From Marinilabilia sp964403175 (GTDB lineage Bacteria; Bacteroidota; Bacteroidia; Bacteroidales; Marinilabiliaceae): a stretch of DNA of 64,000 nt. Positions 1-9,779 of the stretch are shown here, piece by piece. The notes below the pieces were generated by a model that saw nothing but the letters and a program-made list of their open reading frames with translations, was not told the origin of the DNA and searched no databases. Where the stretch lies: the NCBI GenBank assembly GCA_964403175.1, contig CAYOFH010000003.1:10167-74166 (forward strand), in the 5' to 3' direction. Each line of letters begins with the position of its first letter. Position 1 is the first letter of the stretch. The position numbers were made by a program, and so were the translations under genes.

Positions 1-580
1 CCACCATTCCTGAAATAACAGGACCTGTATGAATACCAATTCTTAATTCCCAGAATTCCTTATGCTCCAGAGTTTTTATTTTCCGCATCTGATTCATGTA
101 ATTCTGCATTTCCATGGCAGCAAGAACAACCTCAATGGGATTGGTACTGTTTTTTATGGGTAAACCACCGGCACACATATAAGCATCTCCAATAGTTTTT
201 ATCTTTTCAATACTATGCTTTTCAACAATTTCATCAAAGTGAAGAAAGAACTGATCCAGTTCGTCAATGAGCATTTCCGGGTTAAGCTGCTCTACAATTC
301 TGGTAAAACCCTGAATGTCGGCGAAAAGAACGGTGACCTTCTGGTATTTTCTTGATTTTTTTTTAGGCCCCTGATGTGTATGCACAATGGAATCAGAATC
401 AAACTGAGCCTGAATACGATGTGCCTTTTCTTTAACTTTTAAAACCAAAGCAACACGTTCGGCAGTTAATATCTCAACCCTTTTATGGATATATCTGCGA
501 ATCCAGATGATTAACAACACAATTAAAAATAGAATGGCCAAAAACAAAAGCCAGGAAAATTTAGTAGAAAACAGAATCAT
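1..580 (-). CDS. Membrane-anchored class III adenylate cyclase (3' end outside window)
   Basis: Predicted to make cAMP from ATP at the inner face of the cytoplasmic membrane. The visible 193 residues start with one hydrophobic helix (about 9-28), then a basic, helical linker (29-75) and the start of a class III cyclase domain. The two metal-binding aspartates are visible in FADIQGFT (D88) and IGDAYM (D132); lysines in EKIKTIGD before the second aspartate fit adenine recognition. The ATG is directly preceded by an in-frame TGA, so the start is firm. The gene runs off the left edge before the transition-state residues can be seen. It is divergent from the stress-protein gene. Guanylate specificity is a less likely alternative. 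Confidence 0.88.
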   Translation of the reverse strand, partial: MILFSTKFSWLLFLAILFLIVLLIIWIRRYIHKRVEILTAERVALVLKVKEKAHRIQAQFDSDSIVHTHQGPKKKSRKYQKVTVLFADIQGFTRIVEQLNPEMLIDELDQFFLHFDEIVEKHSIEKIKTIGDAYMCAGGLPIKNSTNPIEVVLAAMEMQNYMNQMRKIKTLEHKEFWELRIGIHTGPVISGMV

Positions 581-929
581 TCAGTAAACAATTAAGCTTG
601 TTTAAACCTATCATTACGTATCACCCTCAGGAAAGTTCTTTATAAAATTATTTCCGGAAGCATTATTTCAATAATTAAACCTGATTAATTGCCCGGCTAA
701 AAGGTTTTCGATCGTTTCACTGCCTTCACATTAACGGAGCATCTCAACCCTGCATAACACCTGCTGATAACGTAATTGGTATAAAGGTAATTTAACCCTA
801 ATTAATGAACTCCAATTTACACATTATTTTTATCCCCGGCAGTATCAATCCTGAGCACAAATAAAATCATTTAAAAAGTACCATTAATCTATACTTTTTT
901 GCCTTTCAAAAAAAGCTTGAAAATCTTTA
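581..929. other. Divergent intergenic region
   Basis: AT-rich spacer between the cyclase and the stress-protein gene. No convincing ORF, RNA gene or strong hairpin was seen. Promoters for both directions are expected here, but no perfect TAnnTTTG box was found; the stretch near 890-903 is only a loose match. Confidence 0.5.
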
Positions 930-998
930 ATGTTTGTAAAAACAAAAATATTATCTTTATCCGATGAATTTGAATCTAACCAACCTATGGAAAGTTTA

Positions 999-1820
999 AT
1001 GCATAGTATTCTGGTTCCTTACGATTTTAGCGAAGTTACCTTTAACGCGGCAGCTCATGCTGTGAATCTTTCGAAAGTTCTGAACACAAATGTTACCTTA
1101 TTACATATTGTAAAGAAGGATTCGGAAATAGAAGCAGCAAAAAATCAATTGAAGCAAGAGGTTTCCGGTATTGAACAAAAACTTGGCATAAAGCCTGAAA
1201 TTCTCGTAAGAGAAGGAACCATTTTTAAAACCATCAATGAAGTTTCCGAAGAATTGGAGAACGCATTGGTTGTAATGGGAACTCATGGAATGAAAGGTCT
1301 TCAAAAGCTGACCGGAAGTTGGGCCCTTAAAGTAATTGTGGGTTCCAGAGTCCCCTTCCTTGTAGTGCAGGAACCTCCTCAAAAAAATGATTATACAAAA
1401 ATTGTTTTCCCGGTTGATTTTAAATCGGAGAATAAAGAAAAATTGCGTTGGGCAGAATACATGTCAAGGTTCTTCAAAACCAAAATATTTTTGTTCTCTT
1501 CAACTTCACGAGATGGAGGAGTAGATGGCAGGACAAAAGCCAATGTTGTATTTTGCAAAAATTTCCTTGAAGAAAAAAATATTGATTATGAATTGGTTCT
1601 GTCCAAACATAAATCTTCTTTTTCTCAGGAAACGGTTGATTTCGCAAAAAACAATAATGCAGACCTTATTATAATTATGACCACCCGGGACATTGCATTT
1701 CACGATTATGTACTTGGCGCCCAGGAACAATACATCATTGCCAATAGTGCCAAAGTACCGGTTATGGTAATCAACCCACGTACTGATTTAATGAAATACG
1801 GATACGGTGGCAGTTTTTAA
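999..1820 (+). CDS. Tandem universal stress protein (UspA family)
   Basis: Cytoplasmic stress protein with two UspA domains in one chain. The first begins at HSILVPYDFSE; the second begins near DYTKIVFPVDF. The first domain ends with a nucleotide-loop-like GTHGMKG...GS, spaced one residue shorter than the classical GxxGx9GS. The reading frame is open back to an ATG at 930, but family homology starts at the ATG at 999 and a TATCTTTA box (952-959) lies inside the longer version, so the shorter start is preferred; 987 is also possible. A strong hairpin follows the stop, so the gene is probably monocistronic. A second paralogue lies at 56.5 kb. Confidence 0.85.
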   Translation: MHSILVPYDFSEVTFNAAAHAVNLSKVLNTNVTLLHIVKKDSEIEAAKNQLKQEVSGIEQKLGIKPEILVREGTIFKTINEVSEELENALVVMGTHGMKGLQKLTGSWALKVIVGSRVPFLVVQEPPQKNDYTKIVFPVDFKSENKEKLRWAEYMSRFFKTKIFLFSSTSRDGGVDGRTKANVVFCKNFLEEKNIDYELVLSKHKSSFSQETVDFAKNNNADLIIIMTTRDIAFHDYVLGAQEQYIIANSAKVPVMVINPRTDLMKYGYGGSF

Positions 1821-1840
1821 ACTCTGCCTTGGAATGATTC

Positions 1841-1880
1841 ATAAAAGAGGGCTGCCAATAGCATGGCAGCCCTCTTTTAT
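1841..1880 (+). terminator. Strong hairpin terminator after uspA-like gene
   Basis: Perfect 16-bp inverted repeat (1841-1856 and 1865-1880) with an 8-nt loop. It is GC-rich at the tip and flanked by A and T runs, so it could terminate in both directions. It sits 20 nt after the stop codon. Confidence 0.88.
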
Positions 1881-2036
1881 GAAGACTAAAATTTCATAAC
1901 TTACATGAAGCCCTCCTGGCTTTGCCCCTGTTTCATCTACCCTTTCCTGACTGCAGGATCAGCTCTTTTTCGGTGCATGGGTATCACTTAACAAAAACTC
2001 ATATACAAAGCAGGTTAGAAGGTTTGCTTTTTTTTG

Positions 2037-2044
2037 TATTTTCG
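2037..2044 (+). promoter_or_regulatory. Bacteroidota -7 box for rdgB-porZ
   Basis: TATTTTCG, one mismatch from TAnnTTTG, 34 nt upstream of the chosen rdgB ATG. No clear -33 element was found. Its position inside the longer reading frame argues for the internal ATG. Confidence 0.5.
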
Positions 2045-2078
2045 CATTCAACAGTTATCTGAAAAGTATAAAATAATT

Positions 2079-2672
2079 ATGGAACTGATTTTTGCAACAA
2101 ATAATCAACATAAAGCCAAAGAAATAAACAGTTTACTGGGAGAAAAATGGAACATCCGGTCACTGGCAGACCTTAATTATCAGACCGAAATACCTGAAAC
2201 CGGTAATACTCTGAAAGATAATGCACTGGAAAAAGCAAGGTTTGTCCACAACTTATGGGGAAAAGATTGTTTTGCAGATGACACAGGACTTGAGGTTGAT
2301 AGTCTGAATGGTGCACCCGGAGTATTCTCTGCCCGTTATGCAGGTAACACAAAAGATAGTAAAAAAAACATACTTAAATTACTGGAAGAACTAAAAGGAA
2401 AAACCAATCGGAAGGCCAGATTCAGAACAGTTATTGCCCTCATTATAAAAGGACAGGAACAAGTCTTTGAAGGCATTGTGGAGGGAAAAATATTGGAAAA
2501 ACCCCAGGGAGACGAAGGTTTTGGATACGACCCCGTTTTTCAGCCGAATGAAGCAGAGGTTTCATTCGCTCAAATGCCTTTATCGCAAAAGAACCTCATC
2601 AGTCACAGGGCAAGAGCAATAGAAAAGCTCGTAAATTTCCTTAATAACAGCACTGAGGATTATAAACTTTAA
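2079..2672 (+). CDS. rdgB: dITP/XTP pyrophosphatase RdgB (Ham1 family)
   Basis: Hydrolyses non-canonical purine triphosphates (dITP, XTP) to monophosphates, keeping them out of DNA and RNA. The 197-residue length is usual for the family. It opens with the signature FATNNQHKAKEI, and also shows FADDTGLEVDSLNGAPGVFSARYAG and the C-terminal GFGYDPVF and SHRARA motifs. The ATG at 2079 gives MELIFATNN, the typical N-terminus; a longer frame from 2034 would be encoded over the promoter box. The next gene starts 4 nt after the stop, so co-transcription with porZ is likely. Confidence 0.95.
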   Translation: MELIFATNNQHKAKEINSLLGEKWNIRSLADLNYQTEIPETGNTLKDNALEKARFVHNLWGKDCFADDTGLEVDSLNGAPGVFSARYAGNTKDSKKNILKLLEELKGKTNRKARFRTVIALIIKGQEQVFEGIVEGKILEKPQGDEGFGYDPVFQPNEAEVSFAQMPLSQKNLISHRARAIEKLVNFLNNSTEDYKL

Positions 2673-2676
2673 ACAA

Positions 2677-5076
2677 ATGAGGCAGGCAAAAATATTTCTT
2701 TTCCTGATTATTGTAATTCTTAATTCTTCTCATGTCAATGGACAGGAGCAATGGAAAACCTATTTTTCCTACAAGAATTGCTTTGACATTGCTGAAACAC
2801 CGGACTTCTTGATAGGTGCAACCAGACTGGGATTGATCTATTATCATAAAGAAACATCCTCCGTAAGGGTTAAAAACAAAAACACCGGACTTTCAGATTC
2901 CGGAATTTCAGCCATTCAGTCAATTTCCGAAAACAACACACTCCTGGTGGGTTACGAAAACGGCAACATTGATTTAATACAAAATGATAAAGTTTTCAAC
3001 ATTCCCGATCTTAAAATTGAAAACTTATCCGGCAGCAAACAGATTAATCATTTTCTTTACTTTAACGGACGTGTTTTTTGCAGCACGGACTTTGGAATTC
3101 TGGAACTGGATATTTACAATAAAGAAATTGCCACCACTTTTATAATTGGAGAAGACGCCTCTTTTCTTAAAACATATAAATCAGTTGTCAAAAAAGATTC
3201 CATTTATGTAGCTACCGAAAAAGGTATTATGGCCGCCAACATCAATTCATCGCAGTTAGCTTTTTATCAAAACTGGACCCGCATTTCTCAGTCGGCCACC
3301 CCTTACTGTGATATTCTGGCTACATCTGATGCGGTTATCGCTGCACGTGGAGAAAAAGGTAGTACCTGCAATCTTGTTCAATTTACGAATACCGGTCAGT
3401 CCTCTCACGGAAACTATGCCCGATTTTTCAGCTTTTCGGCCACAGAAGACCAAATTCTGATTTCCACCAGGGACCGACTTAACATCCTGGATCTTTCATT
3501 AACTCCATTGGGAAATACCGACTCTTTGGAAATGGCTGAACAGGAATATCATCACCCCTTTTTCCGAAAAGCTATTGTTGGAAGCAACAACCGATTATGG
3601 ATTGCTGACGGAAACGGAGGTTTATTTTTCGAAAAAGATGATGGTACTTACGAACAGTTATTACCTTCAGGCCCTGCCAGCAATAAAATTTTACGGGTTG
3701 TTAAAACCCGGGATGCCCTTTGGACGGTTCCGGGAGGATTTAGTGCACTTTATGAAAATGCATGGATTGCACCGGAAGTATCTGTATTAACCGACAATAA
3801 TTGGACAGTTTTCAACCGAAGCAACACATCAGCTTTTGTATCTTCGAACTCCCGTGATTTGATCAACATTAGTGTAAATCCGGATAATCCTCAAAATGTT
3901 TTTGTTGCCTCCTGGGGAAACGGATTTTATGAGTTTGATAAAAATTCGCACGGAGAATACTATTTAAAAAACCATTTTGTGGATGGAAACAGTGGCATCA
4001 ATAATTTTCCAAATTCTCCGATGGACCGTTATACAAGAATCTGGAGCATGACTTTTGATGATACGGGTCACATGTTTATCACCAACTCAGATGTTGATAA
4101 TGTAATTGTTTACAATAAGCGTGACAGTGCCTGGTACAATTATAAATACGGCACTCTGTCTGACCATTTAAATAAAATTGGAGATCTTCTTATTGATAAT
4201 TATGGCCAGAAATGGGTTTTTGTAGTGACAGGTATCGCAAGAGGTCTTTTTGTTTTTGATGATAACGGAACTTTGGACAACCCTAATGATGACCGATACA
4301 GGGGAGCCCTTCCTCCATCCCAGGATAAAGACCCCAGAAACGCAGGCTTAATGGAAATATGGGACGAAAACGGAGAAACGCTGACCACCTACGTTTACTG
4401 CTTTGCCAAAGATCATAACGGATACATATGGATTGGGACAGACCTTGGAGTTCTGGTTCAATATGATCCGGGCAATGTTTTCAACACGGAAAAACCGGTC
4501 TTTTCGCGGATAAAGGTTCCCCGAAACGACGGAACAGGCCTGGCAGATTATTTGCTGGAAGGACGACGTGTAACAGCCATTGCCATTGATGGTGCCAACC
4601 GAAAATATATTGGAACCGAAGAAACAGGTCTCTACATCATTTCAGAAGACGGAACCACCACTGTAAACCATTTCACGGCATCCAACAGTCCGTTACCATC
4701 CAACAGTATATCCGACCTTTTTATTGATGAAGAAAGCGGGGAGGTATATATTGCAACAAGTGAAGGTCTAATCAGCTTAATGGGTGATGCAATTCAGGGA
4801 GCCGACAACTTTAGCGAGGTGTATGTTTATCCCAATCCAGTTCGGCCGTCTCATGAAGGCCCTGTTACAATCACTGGTTTAATGGACCAAACCACTGTGA
4901 AAATCACCGATACAGCCGGAAATCTGGTTTATGAAACCATGTCTTTGGGCGGTCAGGCTCTGTGGAACGGGAAAAACCTTTGGGGAGAAAGAGTTAAAGC
5001 GGGCATTTATATTGTTTTTTTAAGTCTTCCCGATGGAGAAACCAGTCAGTTTACTAAAATTGCCTTTGTCAGATAA
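2677..5076 (+). CDS. porZ: PorZ-type T9SS-associated beta-propeller protein with C-terminal sorting domain
   Basis: 799 residues. It has an N-terminal signal peptide ending near VNGQ, then a long array of propeller-like blades (repeated GLIYYH, GILELD, IWIGTDLGVLVQYD-type motifs) and an ~80-residue type A T9SS C-terminal domain. That domain starts at VYVYPNPVRP and ends KAGIYIVFLSLPDG...KIAFVR. Length and architecture match Porphyromonas PorZ, a surface part of the T9SS attachment complex that delivers anionic LPS to the sortase. By analogy it acts at the cell surface. It lies directly after rdgB and 27 nt before another exported protein. A generic two-component-propeller cargo protein is the main alternative. 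Confidence 0.75.
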   Translation: MRQAKIFLFLIIVILNSSHVNGQEQWKTYFSYKNCFDIAETPDFLIGATRLGLIYYHKETSSVRVKNKNTGLSDSGISAIQSISENNTLLVGYENGNIDLIQNDKVFNIPDLKIENLSGSKQINHFLYFNGRVFCSTDFGILELDIYNKEIATTFIIGEDASFLKTYKSVVKKDSIYVATEKGIMAANINSSQLAFYQNWTRISQSATPYCDILATSDAVIAARGEKGSTCNLVQFTNTGQSSHGNYARFFSFSATEDQILISTRDRLNILDLSLTPLGNTDSLEMAEQEYHHPFFRKAIVGSNNRLWIADGNGGLFFEKDDGTYEQLLPSGPASNKILRVVKTRDALWTVPGGFSALYENAWIAPEVSVLTDNNWTVFNRSNTSAFVSSNSRDLINISVNPDNPQNVFVASWGNGFYEFDKNSHGEYYLKNHFVDGNSGINNFPNSPMDRYTRIWSMTFDDTGHMFITNSDVDNVIVYNKRDSAWYNYKYGTLSDHLNKIGDLLIDNYGQKWVFVVTGIARGLFVFDDNGTLDNPNDDRYRGALPPSQDKDPRNAGLMEIWDENGETLTTYVYCFAKDHNGYIWIGTDLGVLVQYDPGNVFNTEKPVFSRIKVPRNDGTGLADYLLEGRRVTAIAIDGANRKYIGTEETGLYIISEDGTTTVNHFTASNSPLPSNSISDLFIDEESGEVYIATSEGLISLMGDAIQGADNFSEVYVYPNPVRPSHEGPVTITGLMDQTTVKITDTAGNLVYETMSLGGQALWNGKNLWGERVKAGIYIVFLSLPDGETSQFTKIAFVR

Positions 5077-5103
5077 TTTTGTGAAACAGAAAACCTAGTA
5101 TAG

Positions 5104-7842
5104 ATGTCAAAACAAAACCCGGGAATAATTACAGGAATATTAGTTTTTGTAGCAATTATCGCTGCTGTTTTGTGGAATTTGTCCAGACATCAGAGCTACA
5201 ACACAGCACAGACTATTGATGCCGTGCCGGTGAATGCAGCCCTGATTATAAAAATATCTGATCCTGAAAAATTTATCACCACCCTACAGAAAAAAATAGA
5301 TTATCGCGAAGAATTACTTGCTTTCGAGAGTCTTTCAAATCTCTATCATTTAATGAGCTACGCCGATTCCTCGGTTTTTTTTAATTCCGGAGTCGGAAAA
5401 GATCTGTTGAACTCCCCCGTTTATCTATCATTCACTAAAATAGGAAAAGAGACCATCGCCTGGAATTTTCATTTTGCATTAAAAAATAAAAGCCATCAAA
5501 GCCAGCTTGAATCCTGGATTGACCGAAAGCTGACAGGAAAACGAGAATACACCGGTTTTCCCATTTACGAAACAAAACCCGCAAAACACTCTGATCTTAA
5601 GCTTTTTGTCACCTTACAGAAAGGTATTCTCTCTGTTAGTCATTCCTCATTGCTAATTGAAACTTCAATCCGACAACAACAATCAGGCCTGTCACTGACG
5701 GATGACGAGCACTTTTCTTCAATTCAAAAAACAATTAGCAGCCGGGCCGACGGTTCGCTGTTCATTAATTTTGACGGTATTAAAGATTTTTCAGAACCAT
5801 TTTTAGCGGCAGGACAGAAAAAAACTGCTTCTTTTTTAGCAAAAACAGCCCGTTGGAGTGCACTGGATTTTGATATTAAACAGGATGGCTTAATGCTGAA
5901 TGGCTTTGTCAACCCCCGTTCAAACGAGGATTTTGTAGCTCTTTTTAATGATGTGGAACCGCGACGTTCGACACTGGAAAAAATCCTTCCCTCTGACATT
6001 AAATTATTTACAGGTTATAATTTCTCTGACCAACAACAGTTCATCACTAATTTTGAGCAATACATTGCCGGCACCGAAGAAGGCTCTAAAATAGAATCAT
6101 TGGACGAAGATTTCAGAAACAAAACCGGTAAGTCTTTTGTAAAAACCTTTTTTGAAATTATTGATGGTGAAATGGCTTTTGCCCGTTCCAATTACAATGC
6201 CAGCAACCCCTCTGAAGGACGCTTTCTGGTGTTTCGAACCAAAGGCCAATCGGCGTCCTTTCCGGTAATACAAACCATTCAGGAATACTATGGTATTTCC
6301 GGGAAACCTCTTAAAAACTACAATGTGGATGAATCCACCTCCTTCCCTGTTTACAGAGGATTTGAAGGAGAACTTAACAACCTTGTATGGTCAAATCTTT
6401 TTCCCGATTTGCCTATGAAGTACTTTTCTTTTTTCCGTAATTACCTGATATTTGCCGATAGCCAGAAAACGCTGGAATCCTTTTTATATAATAATGTGCT
6501 CCATCGGACTCTTGAAAGTCATCCTTATTACTCTTCATTTGCCGAGAATTTTTCTTACGAAGAAAACTTCCTTCTTTTTGCAGAAATACCACATGTATAT
6601 TCTTTTACAGGAAAAAGTCTGAACCAGGGGAAGTTTCATCCCACCCAGGCACAGGAAAAAGTTCTTTTCAATTTTTATGCAGCCGGCCTCCAGATTTCCA
6701 ATAGCTCAGATCTTAACTATGCAACCATTTATGCCAAGCATGCCCCACATCGCGACAAAGAACCGCGCACCATTTGGCAAAGCAGAATTGATTCCATGGT
6801 TTCAATGAAACCGGCTCTGGTAGAAAACCACTATAGCAAAGAAAAAGAAATAATGGTACAAGATGCTGCCAATAACCTTTATCTGATTAACAATATGGGA
6901 CGTATTCTGTGGAAAAAACCAGTGGATGGCCCCATTTTAAGCGAAATTCACCAAATAGACTTCTATAGAAACAACAAACTGCAATATCTTTTTAACACCC
7001 CGACAAAGTTATATCTTCTGGATCGAAACGGGAACCATGTGGCAAAATACCCGTTTAATCTTCCGGCAAAGGCTGCTTGTGGTCTATCAGTCTTTGATTA
7101 TGACAATAACAGAGATTACAGGATTTTCTTACCGCTGGAAGACCGAAAAGTTTACCTTTTTGATAAAACAGGGGCCCGGGTTCCGGGTTGGAATATACCT
7201 CAAACGGAAGGAATAGTTTATCAGCCGGTTCAGTTTTTTCGAAACAGTGGTAATGATTATATTGTTTTCAGTGATGCCTACCGCAACTATGTTATGGACA
7301 GACGGGGGAATCACCGTGTTACCCCTGAAAAAAGTTTTGTCCGGAATACTCAAAGTCCGTTCTTTTTGGAGAATCCTGATTCAGAAAAATCCGCGCTAAT
7401 CACTTCTACCAGAGATGGGGCACTGGCCAAAATAAGCCTTCCTTCAGGCAAAACAAGTATTAACAATAAAACCAAACCGGAAAAGAAGGAACACTCATTT
7501 GTTTTGATGCACAGAAATAATCCACACTATATTTTTATAACACCTGAAGGTTTCAAAATATATAATTCTGATCTTAAAACAATTGCTGAAGAAAAAACCG
7601 GACAAAGAATTCAAACAATGGGAGATGTTTATCAGTTCTCGGCAACCGACCATAAAATAGGATTGGTAAGTGAAGATGCTTCCCGCATTTATCTGTATAA
7701 TAATGACGGAAGTCTTTACAAAGGATTTCCGTTAAAAGGAACATCCCGCTTTTCAATTGGTTTCCTTAAATCATCGGCTTACCGGTTCAATTTAATTACC
7801 GGGGGAGAAAGCAATTACATCTATAATTACCGAGTAGAATAA
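5104..7842 (+). CDS. Large uncharacterised membrane-anchored protein, propeller-like C-terminus
   Basis: 912 residues, function unknown. One N-terminal membrane helix (about 8-26) acts as a signal anchor. Residues ~35-530 resemble DUF3352-type proteins (AVPVNAALIIKISDPEKF; repeated hydrophobic strands with LFINFDG). From ~590 on there are propeller-like strand repeats (NNLYLINNMGRILWKK, TKLYLLDRNGNHVAKYP, RKVYLFDKTGARVPGW). No catalytic motif and no T9SS sorting domain were recognised. It starts 27 nt after the PorZ-like gene on the same strand, suggesting one transcript and possibly a role in the periplasm or surface export. No family name is certain. Confidence 0.7.
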   Translation: MSKQNPGIITGILVFVAIIAAVLWNLSRHQSYNTAQTIDAVPVNAALIIKISDPEKFITTLQKKIDYREELLAFESLSNLYHLMSYADSSVFFNSGVGKDLLNSPVYLSFTKIGKETIAWNFHFALKNKSHQSQLESWIDRKLTGKREYTGFPIYETKPAKHSDLKLFVTLQKGILSVSHSSLLIETSIRQQQSGLSLTDDEHFSSIQKTISSRADGSLFINFDGIKDFSEPFLAAGQKKTASFLAKTARWSALDFDIKQDGLMLNGFVNPRSNEDFVALFNDVEPRRSTLEKILPSDIKLFTGYNFSDQQQFITNFEQYIAGTEEGSKIESLDEDFRNKTGKSFVKTFFEIIDGEMAFARSNYNASNPSEGRFLVFRTKGQSASFPVIQTIQEYYGISGKPLKNYNVDESTSFPVYRGFEGELNNLVWSNLFPDLPMKYFSFFRNYLIFADSQKTLESFLYNNVLHRTLESHPYYSSFAENFSYEENFLLFAEIPHVYSFTGKSLNQGKFHPTQAQEKVLFNFYAAGLQISNSSDLNYATIYAKHAPHRDKEPRTIWQSRIDSMVSMKPALVENHYSKEKEIMVQDAANNLYLINNMGRILWKKPVDGPILSEIHQIDFYRNNKLQYLFNTPTKLYLLDRNGNHVAKYPFNLPAKAACGLSVFDYDNNRDYRIFLPLEDRKVYLFDKTGARVPGWNIPQTEGIVYQPVQFFRNSGNDYIVFSDAYRNYVMDRRGNHRVTPEKSFVRNTQSPFFLENPDSEKSALITSTRDGALAKISLPSGKTSINNKTKPEKKEHSFVLMHRNNPHYIFITPEGFKIYNSDLKTIAEEKTGQRIQTMGDVYQFSATDHKIGLVSEDASRIYLYNNDGSLYKGFPLKGTSRFSIGFLKSSAYRFNLITGGESNYIYNYRVE

Positions 7843-7864
7843 TAGTATCATTCACATTTTTATA

Positions 7865-7872
7865 TATTTTTG
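7865..7872 (+). promoter_or_regulatory. -7 box TATTTTTG, long leader before Na/Pi gene
   Basis: Perfect TAnnTTTG match 22 nt after the preceding stop. If used, it leaves an untranslated leader of about 180 nt before the transporter ATG. No -33 TTTG is evident, so the site is only a candidate. Confidence 0.4.
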
Positions 7873-8057
7873 CCATTACCATCAACCCTTTAAGGAATTG
7901 TAAGAGAACAACCGGATGTTTTAGAATTATTCTTTAGTTCTTTAACTTACTTTAAAATTCATAATAAGCCCATTTTTCAACCATCCATTTGTTATATTAC
8001 AATTTCTTTATAGTGAGTATGAAAGCCCAAAAATAAAATCTCTTACATTCATTCGTA

Positions 8058-9752
8058 ATGCAATATTCATTTTTTGATTTTCTTTCGCTGGTAGGATCTC
8101 TTGGTTTGTTCCTATATGGAATGAAAATGATGAGTGAAGCTCTCCAAAAAGTTGCCGGAAACAAGATGAGAGCCATTTTATCAGCCATGACTTCCAATAG
8201 GTTTTTGGGCATTTTCACCGGATTTCTGGTGACGGCAATGGTTCAATCTTCCTCTGCAACCACAGTAATGATCGTAAGTTTCGTTAATGCCGGACTTATT
8301 ACCTTAAAAGAATCAATAGGTGTAATAATGGGGGCCAATATAGGAACCACTGTTACGGGCTGGATAATTACACTTTTTGGATTTAAAGTTAAAATTAGTG
8401 CCTATTCTCTTCCTCTCATTGGGCTTGGACTTCCCTTCATTTTTTCCAAATCGGCCACCCGCCGCTCATATGGAGAGTTAATAATCGGATTTGCACTGAT
8501 TTTCATGGGGCTGGAATATTTGAAAAATTCGGTACCTAACATTCAGGAAAACCCGCAGATACTAAGTTTCCTGCATCAATATACTGATAGTGGAATCTTC
8601 ACCACCCTTCTTTTCCTTGGTCTAGGCACAATTCTTACCGTTGTTGTGCAATCCTCATCAGCAACAATGGCCCTCACATTTGTTATGTGTAACGAGGGCT
8701 GGATAGAATTCAGCCAGGCTGCCGCAATGATACTCGGAGAAAATATCGGAACAACCATAACGGCCAATATTGCTTCATCAGTGGGAAATATAAGCGCCAA
8801 AAGAGCTGCAAGAATTCATTTAATTTTCAATATGCTGGGCGTTTTATGGATGCTGACTATTTTTAATAATTACACCGGTCTGATTGACACTATAATTACC
8901 CGTAACGGAGGAGTCTCCCCCAATGAAAACCCTGCAGCAATTCCGGTTGCCCTCTCCTTCTTCCATACTTCTTTCAATATTTTGAATGTACTGATTTTTG
9001 TATGGTTTACCCCTTTAATACAAAAAGTAGTGGAGTATATGGTTCCCAATAAAACCAAAGATTCAGAAGAAGAGTTCCGGCTGAAATACATTACCACAGG
9101 AATGCTTTCCACTTCAGAATTATCTATTCTCCAGGCAAAAAAAGAAGTTCAGTTTTATGCCAAACATACAACCAAAATGTTTGGTTTCGTTCGTAAAATG
9201 ATACATGAAAAAAAGGATAAAAAATTCAATAAACTTTTTTCCAAAGTTCAGAAATACGAAGGCATCAGCGATAACGTTGAGGTAGAAATCACCAACTATC
9301 TTACCCAGATTTCGCAGTATAAACTTAGTGAGCTCGGAAGAAAACGCCTTCGCTCTATGCTCAAACTTTCAGGGGATCTTGAAAGCGTGGCGGACTGCAA
9401 CTTTAACCTGGCCCGATTCGTCAATCGAATGCGGGAGAAAAACATATCACTGAAGGAATCAGCAATTGACAAACTGGAACTCATGTTCAACCTAACTGAA
9501 GAAGCTCTCTCGGTAATGCGGGAAAATCTGCAACAGGACGAATTAATGGTTTCTCTCACCAAAGCAAGGTTATTGGAAGACCAGATCAACAATTATCGAA
9601 ACCAATTGAAGAGCGAACATCTCGACAATCTGGCCAATGATGTGTACTCTTACGAAGCAGGTATTATTTTTAATGACCTGTTCTCTGAATGTGAAAAGCT
9701 GGCAGACTATGTGATCAACGTCTCAGAGGCCCTGGAGGAAGTTGGTATGTAA
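8058..9752 (+). CDS. Na+/phosphate cotransporter family protein with PhoU-like tail
   Basis: 564 residues. An N-terminal membrane region carries the duplicated Na_Pi_cotrans signature: QSSSATTVMIVSFVNAG followed by GANIGTT, and QSSSATMALTF followed by GENIGTTITAN. A cytoplasmic helical PhoU-like domain (from about residue 350) follows, as in NptA/YjbB relatives. It is expected to move phosphate or another anion with sodium across the cytoplasmic membrane; YjbB relatives export phosphate, so direction is open. No pst or pho genes are nearby. The ATG gives MQYSFFDFLSLVGSLGLFLYGMKMMS, the normal N-terminus of the family. Confidence 0.9.
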   Translation: MQYSFFDFLSLVGSLGLFLYGMKMMSEALQKVAGNKMRAILSAMTSNRFLGIFTGFLVTAMVQSSSATTVMIVSFVNAGLITLKESIGVIMGANIGTTVTGWIITLFGFKVKISAYSLPLIGLGLPFIFSKSATRRSYGELIIGFALIFMGLEYLKNSVPNIQENPQILSFLHQYTDSGIFTTLLFLGLGTILTVVVQSSSATMALTFVMCNEGWIEFSQAAAMILGENIGTTITANIASSVGNISAKRAARIHLIFNMLGVLWMLTIFNNYTGLIDTIITRNGGVSPNENPAAIPVALSFFHTSFNILNVLIFVWFTPLIQKVVEYMVPNKTKDSEEEFRLKYITTGMLSTSELSILQAKKEVQFYAKHTTKMFGFVRKMIHEKKDKKFNKLFSKVQKYEGISDNVEVEITNYLTQISQYKLSELGRKRLRSMLKLSGDLESVADCNFNLARFVNRMREKNISLKESAIDKLELMFNLTEEALSVMRENLQQDELMVSLTKARLLEDQINNYRNQLKSEHLDNLANDVYSYEAGIIFNDLFSECEKLADYVINVSEALEEVGM

Positions 9753-9779
9753 TGCTTCTTTTCATAAACTTTGAACCGA

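Noticed and set aside
1101..1382. Minus-strand frame inside the stress-protein gene, and similar long antisense frames elsewhere (for example 10813-11229, 41631-42071, 18450-18812)
   Set aside because: They lie opposite well-supported genes, have no family resemblance and no promoter, and are explained as shadows.
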